Assembly: GCA_947458985.1 (NCBI GenBank)
Contig: CANHBA010000002.1
Location: 1-33,126 of the forward strand
Length of the DNA: 33,126 bases
Source of the DNA: Flavobacteriales bacterium
GTDB taxonomy: Bacteria; Bacteroidota; Bacteroidia; Flavobacteriales_D; Crocinitomicaceae
Direction of reading: 5' to 3'
Shown here: piece by piece, positions 18,051 to 26,724 of the stretch
Position numbering within the stretch: position 1 is the stretch's first letter
Layout of the letters: each line of letters begins with the position of its first letter
Notes under the pieces: model-generated
Told to the model about the DNA's origin: nothing
Seen by the model: only the letters and a program-made list of their open reading frames with translations
Database searches by the model: none
Translations under genes and position numbers: made by a program

Positions 18051-19487
18051 ATGGATGTTTCTTACGCAAGTCAACTCAAACACCCCGTATTTAAGGTCTT
18101 ATCCCAGTACGCAACTGCGCACCAGCTCGACGTATATGTCATTGGTGGTTGGGTACGCGACCTCCTTATGGACCGCCCCAGTAAAGACATCGACATCCTT
18201 ATATTGGGCGATGGCCCAGAATTAGCCCGCGCTACTGCAGAAATACTAAGGGTTAAAAAAGTGAGCATTTTTAAGAATTTTGGAACTGCACACTTCAAAT
18301 ACAAAGACCTCGACATCGAATTTGTCGGTGCACGCAAAGAATCTTACAGCCCGGAGTCGCGCAAGCCCAGCACGTCTGCTGGCTCCCTTCAAGACGACCA
18401 AAACCGCCGAGATTTCACCATCAATTCGATGGCTATAAGCCTCAGACAAGAAACACTCGGACAGCTCATCGATCCGTTCAATGGCCAAGCCGACCTTCAA
18501 AATGGCATCATCAGAACTCCTCTTGAGCCCAACATCACCTTCAGCGATGATCCACTTCGAATGCTACGCGCCATTCGCTTTGCCACGCGCTTCGATTTCC
18601 AAATCACTGCTCCTTGCCTAGAGGCCATGAAATCCAACGCAGACCGACTTCAAATTCTCTCGCAGGAGCGCATCACTGACGAACTCAACAAAATCATTCT
18701 TACCAAGCAACCCTCAAGGGGCTTCAAACTCATGCAAGCCACCGGGCTCTTAGCACATTTCTTTTCAGAACTCATCGCGCTTCAAGGAATCGAAACCCGC
18801 GACGGCAAAGCGCACAAAGATAATTTTCTACACACCCTTGAAGTCCTGGACAATTTAGCACAACACACCGACAATCTTTGGTTGCGCTGGGCTGCTATTC
18901 TCCACGATATCGCAAAAGCACCAACCAAGCGCTTCGATCCTGAAGTCGGCTGGACTTTTCACGGTCATGAAGAACTCGGAGCCAAAATGGTGCCGCGTCT
19001 TTTTAAACGCCTACGTCTTCCACTCGACCACCAAATGAAATATGTTCAGAAATTGGTTAAGCTCCACTTGAGGCCAATTGCACTGGTGAAAGGCTCTGTT
19101 ACCGACGCTGCCATCAGAAGATTACTCCACGAAGCGGGCGACGACATCGAAGACCTCATGTTGCTCTGCAATGCAGACATCACCAGTAAAAACGAATTCA
19201 AAGTCAAGCGCTACAAACAAAATTTCGAGCTTGTTTCCGAAAAACTCAAACTCGTCGAAGAAAAAGACCGCGTCCGAAATTTTCAGCCTCCAGTGAGCGG
19301 GCAACTCATTATGGATACCTTTCAAATTGGGCCATGCTCAGCAATTGGCACCATTAAATCACATATCAAAGATGCCATATTAGAAGGGCACATCGCCAAC
19401 GACTACACCGAAGCACATGCAGAAATGTTGCGTTTTGGTGCAGAACTTGGTTTAATAGCTGTGGTAACACCACCAAAGCCTGAATAA
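18051..19487 (+). CDS. CCA tRNA nucleotidyltransferase with HD domain
   Basis: VIGGWVRDLLMDRPSKDIDILI, RRDFTINSMAI, DDPLRMLRAIRFATRF; HD-domain motif ILHDIAK. Confidence 0.95.
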   Translation: MDVSYASQLKHPVFKVLSQYATAHQLDVYVIGGWVRDLLMDRPSKDIDILILGDGPELARATAEILRVKKVSIFKNFGTAHFKYKDLDIEFVGARKESYSPESRKPSTSAGSLQDDQNRRDFTINSMAISLRQETLGQLIDPFNGQADLQNGIIRTPLEPNITFSDDPLRMLRAIRFATRFDFQITAPCLEAMKSNADRLQILSQERITDELNKIILTKQPSRGFKLMQATGLLAHFFSELIALQGIETRDGKAHKDNFLHTLEVLDNLAQHTDNLWLRWAAILHDIAKAPTKRFDPEVGWTFHGHEELGAKMVPRLFKRLRLPLDHQMKYVQKLVKLHLRPIALVKGSVTDAAIRRLLHEAGDDIEDLMLLCNADITSKNEFKVKRYKQNFELVSEKLKLVEEKDRVRNFQPPVSGQLIMDTFQIGPCSAIGTIKSHIKDAILEGHIANDYTEAHAEMLRFGAELGLIAVVTPPKPE

Positions 19488-19515
19488 TCCTTATCTTTAT
19501 CGTAAATCCCAACAC

Positions 19516-20085
19516 ATGCCCGGTTTAAAATTTCGCGTATTACTCGACAGCGACAAAAATGAGGAAGTCTTCAGAGATATCATCATTTCCAATGAAGCTG
19601 ATTTTGAAACCTTTTACCACGCCATCATGTCCGCTTTCGGATTTAAAGGCGACCAAATGGCTAGTTTTTATGTCTCCAACGACAGCTGGGACAAAGGCCA
19701 CGAACTCTCTTTACTCGATATGTCCTACGACGACGACGCTATCGACGAGCCCGCATCAGTCATGAAACAAGCGCGCATTCAAGATTTCTTATCGGAGCCA
19801 GACCAACGCTTTATCTTAGTCTATGACTTCATGCGCATGTGGATCTTCTTGATTGAACTCATCGCCTATGAAAAAGAAGCCCCTGAAGCCCCAATCATGG
19901 CGCTTGCAATCGGAAATGCTCCGCAGGAAAGCACCAAATCAATGCTAGACGAAAATTTATTTGGTCCTGAAAACCAAATTGCAGATACCGCCTCTGACGA
20001 CGACGACGACGAATTTGGCTTCCAAGATTACGACGACGACTACGCCGACGACGACCTCAATGATTACAGCGAATATGAATACTAA
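19516..20085 (+). CDS. Plasmid pRiA4b ORF-3-like family protein with Asp-rich tail
   Basis: LKFRVLLDSDKNEEVFRDIIISNEADFETFYHAIMSAFGFKGDQMASFYVSNDSWDKG; tail DDDDDEFGFQDYDDDYADDDLNDYSEYEY. Confidence 0.8.
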   Translation: MPGLKFRVLLDSDKNEEVFRDIIISNEADFETFYHAIMSAFGFKGDQMASFYVSNDSWDKGHELSLLDMSYDDDAIDEPASVMKQARIQDFLSEPDQRFILVYDFMRMWIFLIELIAYEKEAPEAPIMALAIGNAPQESTKSMLDENLFGPENQIADTASDDDDDEFGFQDYDDDYADDDLNDYSEYEY

Positions 20086-20800
20086 GACCAACTCAGAAAT
20101 AGGTGATCCAATTGGCCAAGCCATTTTAGATTACGCGCAATTCAAAAAACCTTTCGATATCATTGTGAGTTCCGACCTCTGCGACGACGACATCATTCCG
20201 ATAGAAGTCCTTTTCCGCAATGAAGCCGAAATGCCAGAGCTAGAATTGACTGCACTCGATCTTTGTCGTGGACACGTATTAGACATCGGCGCAGGCGCAG
20301 GTGTACATGCCATCGCCTTACAAGACCGCGGGCACAAAGTGAGTGCCATCGATGTTTCTGCCGGTGCAGTTGCCTATATGTCGCAAAATGGTATCAGTGC
20401 ACAAAAAGTAGATTTTTATGCACTTCCAAATCAAGCACAGTACGACACCATTTTATCCCTTATGAACGGCATAGGTTTGGCAAAAAACTTGGCAAATCTG
20501 ACAGATTTTCTCAAAAAAATTCATGCGCTTCTCTTACCCGGCGGACGCTTTATTGCAGATTCCACAGATGTTAAATACCTCTATGAAGATGAAGACGGCG
20601 GTTACTGGCTCGATTTAAACTCGGCTTACTACGGTAACTTCAAGTTCCAGATGCAATACAAAAAAATCAGCGGCCCCGAATTCGAATGGTTGTACGTAGA
20701 CTACGATACCCTACACGAACACGCCACCGCCTGCGGATTCAAATGCCGACGCGCTTATACCATTGAAGAAAACTATTTAGCTGTTTTAGAAAAAATATGA
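20075..20800 (+). CDS. SAM-dependent class I methyltransferase
   Basis: VLDIGAGAGVHAIALQDRGHKVSAIDVSAGAV motif I/II; LLLPGGRFIADSTD. Start at ATG 20075 (internal to the longer ORF). Confidence 0.88.
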   Translation: MNTKTNSEIGDPIGQAILDYAQFKKPFDIIVSSDLCDDDIIPIEVLFRNEAEMPELELTALDLCRGHVLDIGAGAGVHAIALQDRGHKVSAIDVSAGAVAYMSQNGISAQKVDFYALPNQAQYDTILSLMNGIGLAKNLANLTDFLKKIHALLLPGGRFIADSTDVKYLYEDEDGGYWLDLNSAYYGNFKFQMQYKKISGPEFEWLYVDYDTLHEHATACGFKCRRAYTIEENYLAVLEKI

Positions 20801-21240
20801 GGCCTTTTTTTTCAATTCTCCTTCTGATTGGCATACTCAGTGCCTGTGGGTATTCAAAAACCGAACTTTCTAAATTTGAAACCAAGATCCAGGCCTACAA
20901 CAAAAAATACAATTTAAACCTCAAACCCACTGGTAGCGGACTCTATTTAAAAATTGATTCCCTTGGTTCTGGCCGACCTATTCAAGTTCAAGATAGCGTG
21001 TGGGTGAGTTACACCCTTAAATTGCTATCCGGAAAAATAATTGAAATGCAAGATCCAGCGATAGGCTTGCCACTCAACGGCCTCATCAAAGGTTGGCAAG
21101 AGGCCCTTTATAGCCTTCCTGTAGGAAGCCAATTGCGCTGTATTGTTCCACCGCAACTTGGTTATGGTCAGGGCGGTACCGACAAAATTGGCAAAGATAA
21201 AATCCTCTATTTTAAAATGAAGGTCATAGATGCCAAATAA
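20797..21240 (+). CDS. FKBP-type peptidyl-prolyl isomerase lipoprotein
   Basis: Lipobox ILSACG; VSYTLKLLSGKIIE, LIKGWQEALYSLPVGSQLRCIVPPQLGYGQGG. Confidence 0.9.
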   Translation: MRPFFSILLLIGILSACGYSKTELSKFETKIQAYNKKYNLNLKPTGSGLYLKIDSLGSGRPIQVQDSVWVSYTLKLLSGKIIEMQDPAIGLPLNGLIKGWQEALYSLPVGSQLRCIVPPQLGYGQGGTDKIGKDKILYFKMKVIDAK

Positions 21241-21275
21241 ATGCTTATTTTTGACACGCAAAAAAACAAGATATT

Positions 21276-22148
21276 ATGAGTGTATTGGTAAATAAAAACT
21301 CCAAAGTAATTGTACAAGGTTTTACAGGTAGCGAAGGCACCTTTCACGCCACCCAAATGATCGAATTTGGCACAAACGTGGTTGGTGGTGTTACACCAGG
21401 AAAAGGTGGAACTTCTCATTTAGAGCGCCCTGTATTTAATACCGTTTCAGATGCAGTTGCACAAACCGGAGCCGACACCTCTATTATTTTTGTACCGCCT
21501 GCCTTTGCTGCCGATGCCATAATGGAAGCTGCTCAAGCTGGCATTAAAGTGATTGTCTGCATCACAGAAGGTATTCCTGTCAACGACATGGTTACCGCAA
21601 AAGAATACATCAAAGCATTCGACACACGTTTAATTGGTCCTAACTGCCCAGGTGTCATCACCGCAGGTGAAGCAAAAGTAGGTATCATGCCAGGTTTTGT
21701 CTTCAAAAAGGGAAAAATCGGCATCGTATCTAAATCTGGTACGCTCACCTATGAAGCCGCTGACCAAGTAGCGAAAGCCGGAATGGGCATCACTACCGCA
21801 ATCGGTATCGGTGGAGATCCAATTATCGGAACCACTACTCGTGAAGCCGTTGAGCTCCTCATGAACGACCCAGAAACCGAAGGAATTGTCATGATTGGCG
21901 AAATCGGAGGTAACTTAGAAGCTATTGCAGCTCGCTGGATCAAAGAAAATGGAACCAAGCCGGTAGTTGGGTTTATTGCAGGCGAAACAGCTCCAAAAGG
22001 CCGCACAATGGGCCACGCTGGTGCCATCGTTGGCGGTGCCGACGACACCGCTGAAGCTAAAAAACGCATCATGCGCGAATGTGGTATTCACGTGGTAGAT
22101 TCTCCAGCGCAAATTGGCGCCAAAATGGCAGAAGTACTTGCACACTAA
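21276..22148 (+). CDS. sucD: Succinate-CoA ligase (ADP-forming) subunit alpha
   Basis: [58 protein letters not shown] active-site His. Confidence 0.98.
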   Translation: MSVLVNKNSKVIVQGFTGSEGTFHATQMIEFGTNVVGGVTPGKGGTSHLERPVFNTVSDAVAQTGADTSIIFVPPAFAADAIMEAAQAGIKVIVCITEGIPVNDMVTAKEYIKAFDTRLIGPNCPGVITAGEAKVGIMPGFVFKKGKIGIVSKSGTLTYEAADQVAKAGMGITTAIGIGGDPIIGTTTREAVELLMNDPETEGIVMIGEIGGNLEAIAARWIKENGTKPVVGFIAGETAPKGRTMGHAGAIVGGADDTAEAKKRIMRECGIHVVDSPAQIGAKMAEVLAH

Positions 22149-22183
22149 GCACTTCATTCCTTCAATTTTATTTTAGAGAGGGC

Positions 22184-23923
22184 TTAATTCCAGAAGTCCC
22201 AAGTGAGGCCTATCCTGATTTGCATACTCGGATATGGAATGCCTTGGAACAAACTCGCACTTGGATCTACAAAACCAAGCATATTAGTCGCTTGGACAAA
22301 AAAGCGAAAGGTTTTTACCTCTAGAAGAAGTTCAGCTTTTGCATTCAAGATGCGCTCAACAGGATAGAGCGCTGGATTGCCGTACACTTGCCAATCCAGC
22401 GTTTCTAAATATGGCAAATAAGACATTCGTGAAAATGAACCGCCATACATAGCCTGCACGGCTGCGCCAGCAACTAACTTCAATTGTTTGTTCTTCAATA
22501 CGCCTCCACCCCATTGCACATGCAGCTCAGAAGTTAGTGGTGGCAATATATTTTGGTCTGACAACTGCCAATTGGTGTAAGCTGTTTGCGCAGAAAAACG
22601 CCATCCTTTGGTCTTGTATACCAAATCAAGTGTGGCTTGATACGCACTTTGCGGTCCAACAAGTTGCCAATTCATCAGTTGACTGTTAAAGCGATATACC
22701 TTCTGATTGCGCATGTATGCCATTGAGAAACGGGTTTCAATTGGACCAAGTTGGGCAGTGTATTTGGCATCTAGCAACATGCTTTGTTGCAGTTGTGGCT
22801 GAACTACTTGATAACTCGTCAAATTGCTAAAATATGTTCTTTGCATTAACTCAGGCCAAGCGCGCAAAAAGAGGTGCTGAAACTGGAGTTTTCCAAAAGG
22901 TAATTTTGACTCAAAACAGGTGTTGGCATGTATACCGCCCCCAGCGCCCACAAAATTGACGGTGCTATTGTGCTTCAATAAGCCTGTTTTGAATTGGTAT
23001 TTGGCCTCGTTGACCAAATTGAGTTCTGTGGTGTCGTAACTAAATTGGTTGTCTTGCCAAAACATCCTGCGCAATTCCAATGCAGAGCTCAAAAGGAATT
23101 TCTTTTGCACATAAGCCAAACCCACTTGATGCTGCCAAATTTGGGTGGCAAATACATCTCTACAGGAATCCGTATAAAAATTGAGTTGAGAATAATAAAG
23201 TTCTAATGAATCGGTTTCTTCGTAGCGGCGAAGTTGTTGCTGATAAGCATTCTTAGTGATGATTCTCAAACCGCTAAGGCTATCTGAACCTAATGAATAA
23301 GCCGCATCTAGTTTGGCTTGACACCCATTTTGAAAGGTATAGGCAGTTGTTTTGACCACGGGGAGGAGTTCAGCAGAAACCAGTCCAATTTGAGACCAAT
23401 TGGCCAAGCCTCCCGACCATTGCCGGTCATTGCTCAGATTTGAAAACGAAGCAAGTATTTGATAGCGCTTGCCATACTGTGCAAGCTGAACCTCTAATGA
23501 ACTCATACGCAATTCGCTTGCCCTGATGAAACCTACTTGTTGGTGGCGATCATAGCGCACATTCAATAAGGTGTGCTTTGCAAATAATTGTTCGTAATCT
23601 AGGCGCAAGCGTTGTGAACCTTGTGCGCCAAATCCGTATGCAAAACCCAAATGAGGCAAAGCACTGAAGGTAATGTTTTTATGACTAAAATTAGCGCTTG
23701 TTAATGGCGCACTACCTGGCTTAAATATGGACCAAAGACTTGGTTGAGTTTGCCCAGCGCGAATAAAAAACGGTGCTGAGAATCCGTCCATAAATTGCAG
23801 CAAGGAATCTGCCGGCCCTATGACACGATCGGTAGAACGCAGCGTGTCTGGAGCAAGCAATAATTGCGCCCTTGAAGTTTGGACGAAACTAATGACGAAT
23901 AATAGCAGTAAACTCAGACGCAT
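22184..23923 (-). CDS. Putative outer-membrane porin (Porin_10-like)
   Basis: Signal peptide MRLSLLLLFVISFVQTSRAQ; beta-rich sequence ending with IRIGLTWDFWN (terminal aromatic beta-strand). Start placed at 23923. Confidence 0.72.
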   Translation of the reverse strand: MRLSLLLLFVISFVQTSRAQLLLAPDTLRSTDRVIGPADSLLQFMDGFSAPFFIRAGQTQPSLWSIFKPGSAPLTSANFSHKNITFSALPHLGFAYGFGAQGSQRLRLDYEQLFAKHTLLNVRYDRHQQVGFIRASELRMSSLEVQLAQYGKRYQILASFSNLSNDRQWSGGLANWSQIGLVSAELLPVVKTTAYTFQNGCQAKLDAAYSLGSDSLSGLRIITKNAYQQQLRRYEETDSLELYYSQLNFYTDSCRDVFATQIWQHQVGLAYVQKKFLLSSALELRRMFWQDNQFSYDTTELNLVNEAKYQFKTGLLKHNSTVNFVGAGGGIHANTCFESKLPFGKLQFQHLFLRAWPELMQRTYFSNLTSYQVVQPQLQQSMLLDAKYTAQLGPIETRFSMAYMRNQKVYRFNSQLMNWQLVGPQSAYQATLDLVYKTKGWRFSAQTAYTNWQLSDQNILPPLTSELHVQWGGGVLKNKQLKLVAGAAVQAMYGGSFSRMSYLPYLETLDWQVYGNPALYPVERILNAKAELLLEVKTFRFFVQATNMLGFVDPSASLFQGIPYPSMQIRIGLTWDFWN

Positions 23924-23927
23924 GTTA

Positions 23928-23935
23928 CAAACATA
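23928..23935 (-). promoter_or_regulatory. -7 box TATGTTTG, 4 nt before porin ATG
   Basis: Minus strand TATGTTTGTAACATG. Confidence 0.5.
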
Positions 23936-23937
23936 AT

Positions 23938-23972
23938 AAAAAAACAAGGGCCACCCCATAGAGGTAGCCCTT
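23938..23972 (-). terminator. Rho-independent terminator of rpsT
   Basis: Minus strand AAGGGCTACC-TCTATGG-GGTGGCCCTT-G-TTTTTTT; 10-bp stem (one U-G wobble), 7-nt loop, T7 tract. Confidence 0.85.
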
Positions 23973-23995
23973 CGAATTCAATACAAAAAAGGAGC

Positions 23996-24247
23996 TTAGA
24001 GCGCGTTGATGCGCAATTGCAAACCAGATTTAAGGTTAGCAGCTTTGTTTTTGTGAATGATGTTGCGTTTTGCCAATTTGTCTAACATTGCTACAACTGC
24101 AGGAAATAAACCTTCAGCTTCTTTGCGGTCTTTGGTAGCACGCAATTTACGCATCGCGTTACGAGTGGTTTTGTGCTGGTATTTATTCAATACGCGCTTA
24201 GACTCATTTGAACGAATGCGCTTGATGGATGATTTATGGTTTGCCAT
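23996..24247 (-). CDS. rpsT: 30S ribosomal protein S20
   Basis: [35 protein letters not shown]. Confidence 0.98.
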   Translation of the reverse strand: MANHKSSIKRIRSNESKRVLNKYQHKTTRNAMRKLRATKDRKEAEGLFPAVVAMLDKLAKRNIIHKNKAANLKSGLQLRINAL

Positions 24248-24280
24248 AGCTGTTTATATAATTAATCTCATTAAAAAATG

Positions 24281-24352
24281 CAGCCCATAGGAGAATCGAA
24301 CTCCTGTTTCAAGGATGAAAACCTTGCGTCCTAACCACTAGACGAATGGGCC
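24281..24352 (-). tRNA. tRNA-Glu (anticodon TTC)
   Basis: Minus strand GGCCCATTCGTCTAGTGGTTAGGACGCAAGGTTTTCATCCTTGAAACAGGAGTTCGATTCTCCTATGGGCTG; anticodon stem CAAGG/CCTTG with loop TTTTCAT; acceptor GGCCCAT/ATGGGCT; CCA not encoded. Confidence 0.97.
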
Positions 24353-24362
24353 AAAAAATTGG

Positions 24363-24434
24363 CAGCCCATAGGAGAATCGAACTCCTGTTTCAAGGATGA
24401 AAACCTTGCGTCCTAACCACTAGACGAATGGGCC
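24363..24434 (-). tRNA. tRNA-Glu (anticodon TTC), identical copy
   Basis: Same 72-nt sequence as 24281-24352. Confidence 0.97.
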
Positions 24435-24512
24435 AAAATGTCAAAACCCCAGAATTTGGGATTGCAAATATAGTAGGAATTTCTTGAAGCGCAAGGGCGC
24501 TTGCTATTTTTT

Positions 24513-25220
24513 TTAAGAAAATTCTGGGTCGTCAGAACTCATTTTAAAACCAAGACGCTTGCCCGTTTTCAGTTTGAGCTGCTCACCCATCATGAAAATC
24601 TGACCAACGCTCACATTATCCATGTATTCAAAAGGCGGAATGTAAAGGTCAAATTGCAAAGCATATGCAAAGGCCATTTGGGCAATTAACTGCAAGAGTT
24701 GTTCGGAAAGTAGCATGTGCTGAGGGTCACTGAAGGTGGCGCCCAAAGATCCTTTTCCTTCAATGAAAAAATGACGTTCGTGATTGACGAAAATGCGCGC
24801 AATTAAATTACCCATGTCGTCTAGGCGATTTTGCTGCATAGACTCCGCCAAAAAATTGTAGATGTGAATGGTACCAAAATAACCATTGTTTGGGTGGGCT
24901 TTGAAATAGGCAGTACCCCACAACGGATTGGAGTCAGGGAGGCGAAAAACGTTGTGGTGCAGATTGAAAACCAGCACATCGCTTCCGATGTAAACGTGAA
25001 ATTCGTGGTCGCCTCTGTCTTTTACCCAAAGTCTGACGCGCTCATCGGTAATTACAGTCTTGAGCGCAGCTAATTCTTGATCGATTAGAGAACGGAGTTG
25101 TGCAAACACGAGTTCGATGTCGTCGGCGATATCTTGTTTGAGCGCTGATTTGTGCAATAATATATCGATGAGGTGTTGACGGTTGGTAGCGATAGGATCG
25201 TTGGCGGCTTTTTTCTTCAT
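24513..25220 (-). CDS. Conserved hypothetical protein
   Basis: 235-aa ORF, own promoter region with AT-rich dyad; no family recognised with confidence. Confidence 0.75.
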   Translation of the reverse strand: MKKKAANDPIATNRQHLIDILLHKSALKQDIADDIELVFAQLRSLIDQELAALKTVITDERVRLWVKDRGDHEFHVYIGSDVLVFNLHHNVFRLPDSNPLWGTAYFKAHPNNGYFGTIHIYNFLAESMQQNRLDDMGNLIARIFVNHERHFFIEGKGSLGATFSDPQHMLLSEQLLQLIAQMAFAYALQFDLYIPPFEYMDNVSVGQIFMMGEQLKLKTGKRLGFKMSSDDPEFS

Positions 25221-25290
25221 GGCACTATTTTTGTTGCTAAAAATAGCGCAAATGCTGGAATTTAGGCGTTAAAGTCTATAAAACTTTCCG

Positions 25291-25318
25291 TTGTATTGCC
25301 AAAAAATGTTTAATTTTG
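25291..25318 (+). promoter_or_regulatory. TTG-N17-TAATTTTG promoter for lipid kinase gene
   Basis: ttg 25291-25293, 17-nt spacer, taattttg 25311-25318; fits the Flavobacterium -33/-7 consensus TTG-N17-23-TAnnTTTG. Confidence 0.6.
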
Positions 25319-25347
25319 AGAAAAGCGCATCTTACTGCGTCCTAACT

Positions 25348-26226
25348 ATGAAAAAGCGCATTTGGTTTATCATTAATCCCATTTCTGGTGTGCGTCGCAA
25401 AGACGACATCCCTGCGCTTATCCGTCGTTTTTTAGACCACGACACCTACACTTTCGAAATACAATACACCAAATACAAAGGTCACGCCATTGAAATTGCA
25501 CAAGAAGCGGTTCAACTCGGCATCGACATCGTTTGCGCCGTAGGCGGCGACGGCTCGGTACACGAAGTCGGCACCACACTCATCGGCACCAATACAAGCC
25601 TTGCTGTCATTCCAATTGGTTCGGGCAATGGGCTTGCGCGCCACATGTTCATTCCGCGCAACATTAAAAAAGCGATCCAAACCATCAACCTCAACCAACA
25701 AATCATCATGGATACCGTCATGGTCAATGACCAACCCTTCCTTGGTGTTGGAGGTTACGGACTCGATGCCGTTATCGCCAAAAAATTCGACGAAGACCAC
25801 AAACGCGGTTTCTGGACCTACGTCAAGCATGTGTTCAAAGAGTTCTTCCGCTACAATCCCATGAATATCTCTATTGACACCAACGGGCAAATCAAAAAAC
25901 TTCCGGTCGTGCTTTGTACCATTGCCAACACCTCTGAGTTCGGCAACGGTTTTAAAGTATCGCCAAAATCAGACGCCACCGACGGCAAGCTAGAGCTCTT
26001 TTTGCTCAAGCCCTTTTCTCTATTTGGCATTCCCAAAATGATTTTTCAGTTTTTCACTGGCCGCTCAGATCAATCTAGCTACGCAGAGGTCATCTCTTTT
26101 AAGAATGCAAAAATTTCTTTGCCAAATGGCGTTGCGCATCACGACGGCGAACCAATTACCGTCATGCGCGAACTCAATGTACGCGTCGTACCACACTCAC
26201 TTCACATCATCGTAGGTCAAAAATAA
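25348..26226 (+). CDS. Diacylglycerol/lipid kinase family protein (YegS/LCB5 type)
   Basis: IINPISGVRRKDDIP, VCAVGGDGSVHEV, IPIGSGNGLARHM. Confidence 0.95.
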   Translation: MKKRIWFIINPISGVRRKDDIPALIRRFLDHDTYTFEIQYTKYKGHAIEIAQEAVQLGIDIVCAVGGDGSVHEVGTTLIGTNTSLAVIPIGSGNGLARHMFIPRNIKKAIQTINLNQQIIMDTVMVNDQPFLGVGGYGLDAVIAKKFDEDHKRGFWTYVKHVFKEFFRYNPMNISIDTNGQIKKLPVVLCTIANTSEFGNGFKVSPKSDATDGKLELFLLKPFSLFGIPKMIFQFFTGRSDQSSYAEVISFKNAKISLPNGVAHHDGEPITVMRELNVRVVPHSLHIIVGQK

Positions 26227-26681
26227 TGGCTCTTTCCTTTCAATTAGAACTCGAGGCCATGTTGGCCCAACTTGCTCAACTCAACAAAAACACCTCACCT
26301 TCTTGGGGTAAAATGAATGCTCAACGCATGGTAGAACATCTTGCAGATGCGCTATACATGTCTGTCGGCAAAGGCGACTTTTCGTTAGAAGTGCCTGCTG
26401 AGCGCATTGAGCGCATGCAAGCTTGGCTAGAAACAGACAAGCCTATGGCTAAAGATGTTCAAGTATCTTTTGCGACACCCGAAACACCTTTGCGCAACGA
26501 CGAACTCGAAACCGCAATTGATGAGTTTACAGATGCCTTCTTGTCATTTGAAGAATGGTACGAGGAAGAAGCCAGCCGAACAGCCCTCCACCCTTTTTAC
26601 GGGGCGCTCAACTATTCGCAATGGCAGCGCTTGCATACCAAGCATTTTGCGCACCATTTTGAACAGTTCGGCCTGATCTAA
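26226..26681 (+). CDS. DinB-superfamily/DUF1569-like protein
   Basis: SWGKMNAQRMVEHLADALYMSVGKG and C-terminal QWQRLHTKHFAHHFEQF (three-His metal-site pattern of the DinB fold). Confidence 0.68.
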   Translation: MALSFQLELEAMLAQLAQLNKNTSPSWGKMNAQRMVEHLADALYMSVGKGDFSLEVPAERIERMQAWLETDKPMAKDVQVSFATPETPLRNDELETAIDEFTDAFLSFEEWYEEEASRTALHPFYGALNYSQWQRLHTKHFAHHFEQFGLI

Positions 26682-26724
26682 GCTTCGCTTTCTTTTGAAA
26701 CTTTCATAACAAAAGAAATTTCAG

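Noticed and set aside
17600-18094. ORFs in other frames across the RRM gene (17600-17896 minus, 17670-17852 minus, 17744-18094 plus)
   Set aside because: By-products of low-complexity GAC/GAA sequence within a clear RRM coding frame.
19961-20074. ORF-track extension upstream of the methyltransferase (Thr-rich TTTTTNLASKITTTTTPTTTS)
   Set aside because: It is the +1-type reading of the GAC-repeat tail of the upstream gene; the true start is most likely ATG 20075.
19516-20085. Mobile element, because pRiA4b ORF-3-like proteins are often labelled as plasmid or IS1096 passenger proteins
   Set aside because: No transposase, terminal repeats or target duplications; the family is also common on chromosomes.
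21749-22072. 107-aa antisense ORF in sucD, and similar 60-150 aa antisense ORFs (e.g. 25432-25890, 9996-10346, 8695-9054)
   Set aside because: They lie opposite strongly conserved genes, have no start context, and their composition mirrors the codon bias of the sense strand.
24281-24434. Integration site or attL/attR at the duplicated tRNA-Glu
   Set aside because: Both copies are complete and adjacent, with no integrase or inserted DNA between them.
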